The translations under genes and the position numbers were made by a program. From the NCBI GenBank assembly GCA_016708305.1, contig JADJGB010000008.1, positions 806,001 through 870,000 of the forward strand: a stretch of 64,000 nucleotides of DNA, in the 5' to 3' direction. The stretch's first letter is position 1. Every line of letters starts with the position of its first letter. Origin of the DNA: Sphingobacteriales bacterium. Its GTDB lineage: Bacteria > Bacteroidota > Bacteroidia > Chitinophagales > Chitinophagaceae. This document shows, piece by piece, positions 57,778-64,000 of this stretch. The notes below the pieces were generated by a model. That model was not told the origin of the DNA and ran no database searches. It saw only the letters and a program-made list of their open reading frames with translations.

Positions 57778-57833
57778 AGGCGTAATATTTAGATTGTATT
57801 CTAAAAATAAGCCTAATTTTTAGATTGTCTTCA
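57778..57833 (-). promoter_or_regulatory. Two 25-bp direct repeats upstream of the ATPase fossil
   Basis: AGGCGTAATATTTAGATTGT (from 57778) and AAGCCTAATTTTTAGATTGT (from 57809) are 31 bp apart and match at most positions over 25 bp. They lie 28-83 bp upstream of the ATG at 57750 on the - strand. Spacing is the same as in the pair upstream of ATPase copy 2. Confidence 0.6.
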
Positions 57834-57949
57834 TTTAATCTTTCGTAAATACTTGTCATTTTTATTAAAAAATACGGTTTTGGGTCTGAAATTGTTAAAA
57901 TAGTATAGGAAAAGGCTTAATAATTTTCGATTCCTTATTTTTGACCACC

Positions 57950-59891
57950 ATGATCAGGTATTTTTTTATTTCATTATTGTTATTGATTAGTATTGGTTCG
58001 TATTCTCAACTTTACAAGCAGCCAACCTATCCCCAATATTATTTTCGGTGGCCTACCGATTTACCTCCGGATATTGTTGCCAATATGGGAGAGCTTCGCT
58101 CCAATCACTGGCACATGGGCCTGGATATCAGAACACAGCAAGTGGTAAATAAGCGTGTATTGGCAGCGGCAGATGGATACATTTCCTTTGTAGGCATCAA
58201 ACCAATGAGTTATGGTCGCTGGCTTATTATTACCCACCCAAATGGGTTTTCTACCCTTTATGGGCATCTCAATGCTTTTGAGCCGAAGTTGGAAGCCTAT
58301 ATAACTGAACAACAACATAAAAATGAATCATGGGAAATGGAGCTGGAAATTCCTGAAGGTAGATTCCCCAAAAAAGGGTGATTTTATCTCTCACAGTGGC
58401 ACTACCGGCGGATCAGGAGGGCCTCATATTCATTTTGAAATAATAGAAACCAAAACCGGAAAAAGGTTGAATCCTACACTTTTTGGAACGCCCATCGCAG
58501 ATAATATTCCACCCACTATTACAAATATTGTAATGTACGACAGGGATAAATCGACCTACTACCAGACACCGCAATTTTTCAAACTGACAAAGTCGGGTGG
58601 CGAATACACAGTGGCTGGTAAAACCATCAATACCAATTTGTTGACCCCTGGTTTTGCCATTCAGGCTTTTGATACCCGAAATGGCACCTCAAATCAGGAC
58701 GGAATATATAGTGCCAGATTGTTTTTTGACGAAAAGGAAATCAGTAGTTTTTATATTGACAGCATTGACTATAATCAAACGAGGTACATGAATGCTCAAA
58801 TTGATTATAAACTGAAATATAGCGAAGGCACCTATCTGCAACATTTATCGGTGTTGCATGGAGATAAAAGCGGGGTTTATAAAACTTTGGGAGATGGTCT
58901 GTATCAATTAACCGATACCCTGTTGCACGAGGTGAAAGTAATTGTGAGTGATGCCAATAAAAACAGTTCGGTGATTAGATTTAATATAAGAAACAATGGT
59001 CTTGAGCCTGATCCCGCTACTGATTACGACTGGAAACCAAACGGTCTTAACAGCCTGTTCAAATTCGATTTTGAAGCCTATCTGCCAATAAATGTATTGT
59101 ATTACAAAATGAATATCGGCTACACCAAAATTCAGACTTATGCTGCAAACAGCGTATCTGCCGCACATAAATTGGGCGAGCCTTATATTCCGGTGCAGCA
59201 GCCTTTTGAAGTCAGAATAAAACCTGATAAAACCATTGCAGAAAGCGTTAAAGACCGAATATTGATAAAAAGAACTGCCAAAAAAACTGAGGTAAATAAG
59301 GCACAATGGAGAGATGGCTGGCTGGCAGCAGCGTTTAGAGAATTTGGGAGTTTTGAAGCGGTAATTGATACGGTGCCACCGGTCATTCCTTCCATTGGTG
59401 TGGGCGAAATTGTTAACCTGAATAAAGCCGGTCGGATTGCTATTACACCTGCAGATAATTATGGCATAGCCGGCTTCAGGGCTGAAGTTGACGGTAAGTG
59501 GCTGCGTTTTACAAATGACAAAGGGAAAACCTGGATTTATAATTTTGACAACAGGGTGGATACAGGTATTCATACGCTATCGGTTACTGTTACTGATTTA
59601 GCAGGAAATCAGACAGTTAAGAGTTGGAGGTTTAGTAGAGGGACTGCAAATATTCCATCAGATACCGAAAAAGTGGGTAAGATAAAAACAACAAATGAGT
59701 TAAAATCCAACGACACAAAGAAGAAATCGGTTGGCAAAACATCAGGAGCATCTGCAAAGACAAAATCGAACACCGGGAAATCCCTCAGAAAAAGACAAAA
59801 TCAAAAGAACCAGAAGCTGTCAAAAAGGTCAAAAGGAAATAGTAGATGCAATATTTTTGATGTGTTTCGGATAAGATATTTTGCTGTTTAA
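57950..59891 (+). pseudogene. M23-family metallopeptidase (LytM-like), one or two frameshifts
   Basis: A signal peptide (IRYFFISLLLLISIGSYS) precedes the LytM-type domain. Zinc ligands lie in NHWHMGLDIRTQ (H-x3-D) and, after a frameshift, GGSGGPHIHFEIIETKTG (H-x-H). The break at about 58370-58378 is GGG that should be GG (KKGDFISHSGTTGG). The rest (about 400 residues) contains beta-rich Ig-like parts (YSARLFFDEKEISSFYIDSI, VTDLAGNQTVKSWRFSRG). Near 59795 a second shift is likely: the other frame gives KTKSKEPEAVKKVKRK and a stop at 59842, more natural than the present tail. It would cut peptidoglycan cross-links in the periplasm. Confidence 0.82.
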
Positions 59892-60123
59892 ATTTAGCAT
59901 TTGATAGCCAAATAATATTGTAGCTTATATTTTGATGACTAAAAGACAACAATAAGAAGGACTTAATAATTAATTTGAGAATAGTGAAATCTAAAATTCA
60001 GGCAGTTTAGGGATTCATCAAAAAGATTTCCTGGTACACTTTAATGCAAGTTAACTACATTTCAACAGGAAAAATAAACATATTAATAGGAATAATTTTA
60101 GTGAATCATTCGTTTGCAATAAT

Positions 60124-60557
60124 TTGCAACTGATCCAATATTTTTATTTGGTCAAATTTTCCATTATATTATTACTATGGGTTTTCCCTTTTGTGCTTTT
60201 GGCACAAACGATCGAATTTATGTTTCATACAGTCCGAGATCGGGATGGATTAAGCGCTAATTCTTGTGTTTCTCTTTTAAAAGACAAAAGTGACTTTTTA
60301 TGGGTTGGCATTCAAAATGGATTGAACAGGTACGACGGCAATCATTTTAATGTGTTTAATGCCAGGCAGAAAACAATAATTTTATTAATACTCATATTTT
60401 TGATTTGCGTGAAGACAAAGCAGGTAATATTTGGGGAGCTACCGGAAGCGGAATATTCTCTTACAATGTTGAGCAAAATAAGTTCAGGAATTATATTCCG
60501 CCGGGGTATGACTATGCAAGAAGTGTATTAAATATTCTTTGCGATAAGCAAGGAGGT
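60124..60557 (+). pseudogene. Two-component-regulator propeller protein, N-terminal fragment
   Basis: A membrane or signal segment (SIILLLWVFPFVLLAQ) is followed by RDGLSANSCVSLLKDKSDFL and WVGIQNGLNRYDGNHF, the Reg_prop repeat pattern of hybrid two-component sensors. After a shift near 60380 it continues IFDLREDKAGNIWGATGSGI and FSYNVEQNKFRNYIPPGYDY, then ends. Normal proteins have over 1,000 residues, so only the first propeller blades remain. Confidence 0.65.
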
Positions 60558-60733
60558 TAACATGGACACATGTTAGTGATTTGAAATATTGGGATAATGA
60601 AGTAGCTGATTTATATGGCATCAGTGCCATTCCTCATAACTTTTTAATTGACCCTCAAGGTATTATTATCGCAAGAAATCTAAGTGGTATAGCATCATCA
60701 AAAATTGGCCGAAATATTGAAATAGCGCAATAA
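60558..60733 (+). pseudogene. TlpA/thioredoxin-like protein, C-terminal fragment
   Basis: Directly after the propeller fragment the frame reads WTHVSDLKYWDNEVADLYGI, then SAIPHNFLIDPQGIIIARNL and a stop at 60733. This is the C-terminal half of an AhpC/TlpA-type thiol-disulfide oxidoreductase, with the conserved cis-Pro region (I-P-x-N-F-L-I-D). The CxxC part is absent. The junction of two unrelated gene ends marks a deletion. Confidence 0.6.
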
Positions 60734-60840
60734 ATAATACTATAATGTAGGGGTATCAGAATGAAAATATTTGATAGAACGCGAAGGACAACTGTTAATG
60801 GGTACCATTAGATCAGACAATTTTAGAATAGAAGAATGAT

Positions 60841-62130
60841 CTACTCAATCAATTGTTGCCTTTTCATACCCACCCATCCAATTAGCTGGAACAACATGAT
60901 AATACTAAGAATTGGAATTACCCTGTACAAAACATCTTTGAGTTTGCCTCCCTCTAAAAACAAGCCATAAAACGCTTCGAGGCACCAGTGCAACGGCGAA
61001 ATTTTCATAATCGCCTGAAAAGAATCTGGCATGGCAAAGGAAGGTACCAGCAGCCCGCCAATAGCAGCAAAAAGTACTATTGAAATGGCGCCTACCCCAT
61101 TACTCTGCTCCTGTGTTTTAGATAAAATACCAATGCATATAGCAAAACTGGCCGCGCACCACCCACAAAGCAGAATAACAAAAAGCAAACCTAATTTGTC
61201 CTCAGGAAAATTGAGCGCCGGCAAACCCATTTTTGGGAACAACCATTTCCCAATTCCGAATATGACTATCGCCTGAATTATGGTAATCAATACGTAAGTG
61301 ATTTGCTTGGCAACTAATGAAACAGCCACCGAGGTCGGCATGGTTTTCAGTCTTAAAAAACTACCACTGGTCTTCTCTCTTACAATACTGCTTCCCAAAG
61401 AAATAACGATAAAAAACATGGCAAAAACTGTCCATGCCGGAATATTGTGCTGGGTAGCATTGGGCACTACGGCTGTACTGCCTTTTGACACCGGAAGCTG
61501 ATGAATAGGTGTCTGATTGGTAAGAATTTGATGCTCTAAATCGACTGGTATAGCCTCGTCATCATTTATGCCGCTATATAGTTGCCTTATGATATACTTG
61601 CTTTGCACAATTTGCAACACACTGCTTAATGCCTCATCAACACCCTGCCTGAAGGAGTTTTGTAGCACAGGATGATAATATAGTGTAAAAGGCGTGGCTG
61701 TATTTTCTTTAGCTGATGTATCAGTACCAACGCCCGTTGCCAAAACGCCTTGCAATGCCTGCTCGCTCACGTTTTCGGCTTTTGACATTATTTCCTGCGT
61801 ATAGTTTTTGGGGATAACTATTCCTACCAAAGCCTCCTTTTTTTCAATACCGATTTTTACCAGTGCATCATCACCGGCCGGCAGTTTATTTATTACAAAC
61901 ATTCCACCCTTTTCCAGTGCAGCCTCCAGCTCTTTGGAGGCTGCGCCCGTATCTTTGTTAGCAATGAGCAGTGGTATTTTTTTATTGTTTACCAATTCGA
62001 AAGTGCTATTTTGCACAGAGGCAATAACGATGGCCAAAACAATGGGCATGATGAACATTAATGCAAGACCAACTCGATCGCGAATTAAAATTCTCCAGTC
62101 CTTTTTAATACTTGCCCAAAGTTTAGCCAC
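60841..62130 (-). CDS. ABC-2 type transporter permease
   Basis: The 429-residue protein has one N-terminal membrane segment (GLALMFIMPIVLAIVIASV), a large periplasmic domain (about 45-220) and five to six C-terminal helices (for example AWTVFAMFFIVISLGSSIVR and GAISIVLFAAIGGLLVPSFA). EKTSGSFLRLKTMPTS is the family signature. The architecture fits YhhJ/YbhR-like exporters. The ATPase partner is not in the window. It lies 48 bp downstream of cysS on the same strand. Confidence 0.87.
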   Translation of the reverse strand: MAKLWASIKKDWRILIRDRVGLALMFIMPIVLAIVIASVQNSTFELVNNKKIPLLIANKDTGAASKELEAALEKGGMFVINKLPAGDDALVKIGIEKKEALVGIVIPKNYTQEIMSKAENVSEQALQGVLATGVGTDTSAKENTATPFTLYYHPVLQNSFRQGVDEALSSVLQIVQSKYIIRQLYSGINDDEAIPVDLEHQILTNQTPIHQLPVSKGSTAVVPNATQHNIPAWTVFAMFFIVISLGSSIVREKTSGSFLRLKTMPTSVAVSLVAKQITYVLITIIQAIVIFGIGKWLFPKMGLPALNFPEDKLGLLFVILLCGWCAASFAICIGILSKTQEQSNGVGAISIVLFAAIGGLLVPSFAMPDSFQAIMKISPLHWCLEAFYGLFLEGGKLKDVLYRVIPILSIIMLFQLIGWVGMKRQQLIE

Positions 62131-62178
62131 TATAATACAATTTTTTTGTTGAAGGATCCTGAAATAAATATTGATCGG

Positions 62179-63681
62179 TTATTGAATACTCCAACTCATC
62201 GTTCCATCCTTTTCGTCCTTTAAAGAAATACCAATGGACTGAAGTTGATTTCTAATTTTATCTGAAGTAACAAAGTCTTTTCGGCTGCGTGCCTCTTTTC
62301 TGATTTCTATCAACAAATTCATTACTTCCTTCAGTTTTTCATTATCTGCTTCTGTTACTGATTGCAGACCGCAAATATCTAAGAGAAACAATTTCAATTG
62401 AGTGGAAAGCAAATTAAAGGTGTCAACCGATAAGGCATTAAAAGGAACCGTTTTATCTTTAATACCATTGATTATTGGTGCCAATTCAAAAATATTAGCC
62501 AATACCTTTGCGGTGTTAAAATCATCATTAATAAACTCTTCCAATTCCATTACCAGCCTTCTTACCTTTGCATCTAAGTCTCCATCACCGGCATTATCCG
62601 TCAGTTCGCCTTCTCTTTCTTTAAGTTTTAACATATTTTCATAGGCATCAAAGAGTCGTTTCAAACCTTTTTCTGATGCCTGCAAAGCTTCATTACTAAA
62701 ATCGAGTGTACTGCGATATTGGCTTTGTAAAATAAAAAACCTCACTACCATCGGATGAAAGGCCTGACTCAGAAGGGGATGGTGGCCACTAAACAATTCG
62801 GTCAATTTGATCACGTTGTTATAGCTCTTACCCATCTTGCGCCCGTTGATGGTAATCATATTGTTATGCATCCAGTACTTAACCGGAGCAGTATGATTAC
62901 ATATAGTGCTTTGTGCAATTTCACTCTCGTGATGCGGAAATTGCAAATCCATTCCTCCGCCATGAATGTCAAACTGCTTGCCCAGATACTTTGTAGCCAT
63001 TGCCGAGCACTCAATGTGCCAACCGGGAAATCCTTCGCCCCAGGGACTTTGCCAGCGCATAATATGCTGTGGCGGAGCTGCTTTCCACAAGGCAAAATCA
63101 GCAGCATCTCTTTTCTCTTCCTGCCCTTCCAGCTCTCTGGTAGTTTCCAGTAGGTCTTCAATCTTTCGTCCACTCAACTTTCCGTAATCATATTTGGAAG
63201 CATATTTTTTTACATCAAAATACACGGAGCTATTAGATTCATAAGCAAAACCTTCTGCCAACAGCTTTTTAATCATTTCTATCTGCTCCACTATATGACC
63301 TGTAGCAGTAGGTTCGATAGAAGGTTCTATGTTATTGAACTGCTTCATCGCCCAGTGAAAAAGATTGGTGTATTTTTGCACCAGTTCCATCGGCTCTAAT
63401 TTTTCAAGCACTGCTTTACTCGAAATTTTATCCTCTGCCTCGCGTCCTTCTTCTTCAAAATGACCTGCATCGGTAATATTTCTTACATATCTTACCTTAT
63501 AACCCAAATGGCTCAAATAGCGATATACCACATCAAAAGTTACATAAGGTCTGGCATGCCCCAGATGGCTCTCCCCGCTAACCGTGGGACCGCACACATA
63601 CATTCCAACATAGCCTGGCGTTATTGGTTCGAATGTCTCTTTTTGTCTGGTTAATGAATTATATATTTTCAAATCACTCAT
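62179..63681 (-). CDS. cysS: Cysteinyl-tRNA synthetase
   Basis: The 500-residue class I enzyme has HLGHARPYVTFDVVYRYLSH (HIGH motif), zinc ligands including C29 region (MYVCGPTVSGESHLGHARPY), FPGWHIECSAMATKYLGKQF and the KMSKS equivalent KMGKSYNN. The C-terminal anticodon-binding domain is short, as usual. It is an intact housekeeping gene that fixes the right border of the accessory region. Confidence 0.96.
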   Translation of the reverse strand: MSDLKIYNSLTRQKETFEPITPGYVGMYVCGPTVSGESHLGHARPYVTFDVVYRYLSHLGYKVRYVRNITDAGHFEEEGREAEDKISSKAVLEKLEPMELVQKYTNLFHWAMKQFNNIEPSIEPTATGHIVEQIEMIKKLLAEGFAYESNSSVYFDVKKYASKYDYGKLSGRKIEDLLETTRELEGQEEKRDAADFALWKAAPPQHIMRWQSPWGEGFPGWHIECSAMATKYLGKQFDIHGGGMDLQFPHHESEIAQSTICNHTAPVKYWMHNNMITINGRKMGKSYNNVIKLTELFSGHHPLLSQAFHPMVVRFFILQSQYRSTLDFSNEALQASEKGLKRLFDAYENMLKLKEREGELTDNAGDGDLDAKVRRLVMELEEFINDDFNTAKVLANIFELAPIINGIKDKTVPFNALSVDTFNLLSTQLKLFLLDICGLQSVTEADNEKLKEVMNLLIEIRKEARSRKDFVTSDKIRNQLQSIGISLKDEKDGTMSWSIQ

Positions 63682-63736
63682 GAAAATCCTGTGGTTTTGT
63701 GAAGTTGCAAAAATAACGGAATTAAAACCTTTTCAG

Positions 63737-64000
63737 CTATTTAGCTTCCTGAATCAAATCAAAATCACTGATCAGCATGAAGTGGTCCGAATAATTGGAC
63801 AAAACTCGTTTATATTGCTGCAAACGAAAATTGTTATCATAGAAGAAATAATCAATTCTTAAGGTGGGAGATATGCTGCTGAAAGTACGCCCGATACCAA
63901 ATCCCCTTTTCAAAAAAGCGTCATTCAGTTTTCCTCTTACCTGATGGTAGGTATAAGAGTTAGGCACATCGTTCAAGTCGCCGGTGAAAACAACCGGATA
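63737..64000 (-). CDS. Endonuclease/exonuclease/phosphatase-family protein, C-terminal part
   Basis: The gene enters from the right edge. The visible C-terminus includes YPVVFTGDLNDVPNSYTYHQ (the G-D-x-N motif), IDYFFYDNNF and NYSDHFMLISDFDL (the S-D-H motif), the hallmark of EEP-fold phosphodiesterases. N-terminal membrane helices, common in the Bacteroidota version, would lie outside the window. It ends 55 bp upstream of cysS on the same strand. Confidence 0.87.
   Translation of the reverse strand, partial: YPVVFTGDLNDVPNSYTYHQVRGKLNDAFLKRGFGIGRTFSSISPTLRIDYFFYDNNFRLQQYKRVLSNYSDHFMLISDFDLIQEAK

Overview
The window is chromosomal DNA from a member of the Bacteroidota, probably from the Chitinophagales/Sphingobacteriales side. 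Three things point there: a capsule-type UpxY/NusG-like antiterminator, families typical of the phylum (DUF4838, bi-domain oxidoreductase, heparinase-like protein, AAA/DUF4143 ATPases), and a TAnnTTTG-type promoter. Most of it (about 1.7-55.8 kb, all + strand) is one large surface-polysaccharide locus of the Wzx/Wzy type.

Layout. 1-1.3 kb: decayed IS1634/IS4-like transposase. 1.7-6.5 kb: upxY-like regulator, rmlB, four-helix-bundle gene, rmlA, wbpD-like acetyltransferase, ugd. 6.5-9.1 kb: about 79-bp repeats, an ATPase fossil and an intact-ended IS4. 9.1-12.7 kb: SLBB/Wza export protein and Wzc/Wzz-like co-polymerase, the latter ended by an IS3 element. 14-18.3 kb: AAA/DUF4143 ATPase and several broken or duplicated AlbA_2 regulator genes. 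18.3-33.8 kb: polysaccharide core (two FkbM methyltransferases, glycosyltransferases, WbpA-like dehydrogenase, Wzx, DUF4838 protein, Wzy, SDR epimerase, WbpG-HisH-HisF amidation set). 33.8-42.6 kb: repeats, bi-domain oxidoreductase, an ISL3 nested in an IS256, a second ATPase and another fossil. 42.6-55.8 kb: heparinase-like protein, WbuB-like transferase, hicAB, a 23-bp repeat array, UDP-GlcNAc 2-epimerase, a third ATPase inside a large 79-bp repeat array, gmd, broken fcl, two glycosyltransferases and a nucleotidyltransferase-GHMP kinase fusion. 55.9-64 kb: unrelated genes, mostly - strand (ACP, ketosynthase, ABC permease, cysS, EEP nuclease) plus an M23 peptidase and two gene fossils.

How the genes work together: RmlA/RmlB supply dTDP-4-keto-6-deoxyglucose, Ugd supplies UDP-glucuronate, Gmd/Fcl supply GDP-fucose, and WbpA, WbpD, the 2-epimerase and WbpG/HisH/HisF suggest a di-N-acylated or amidino-modified aminouronic acid. 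The WbpB and WbpE steps are not in the window. Glycosyltransferases would build the repeat unit, Wzx flip it, Wzy polymerise it, and the Wza/Wzc pair control length and export.

Two themes stand out. First, AAA/DUF4143 ATPase genes (three intact, three fossils) recur, and most lie behind their own private repeated or inverted-repeat operator-like sequence; two further operator-like arrays have no ATPase gene left. Second, a large number of genes carry single +/-1 lesions, mostly in homopolymers. Many of these may be sequencing errors rather than true decay. Frameshifted genes are given as one feature over the whole inferred gene: 'pseudogene' when clearly split, 'CDS' when one lesion leaves most of the protein readable.
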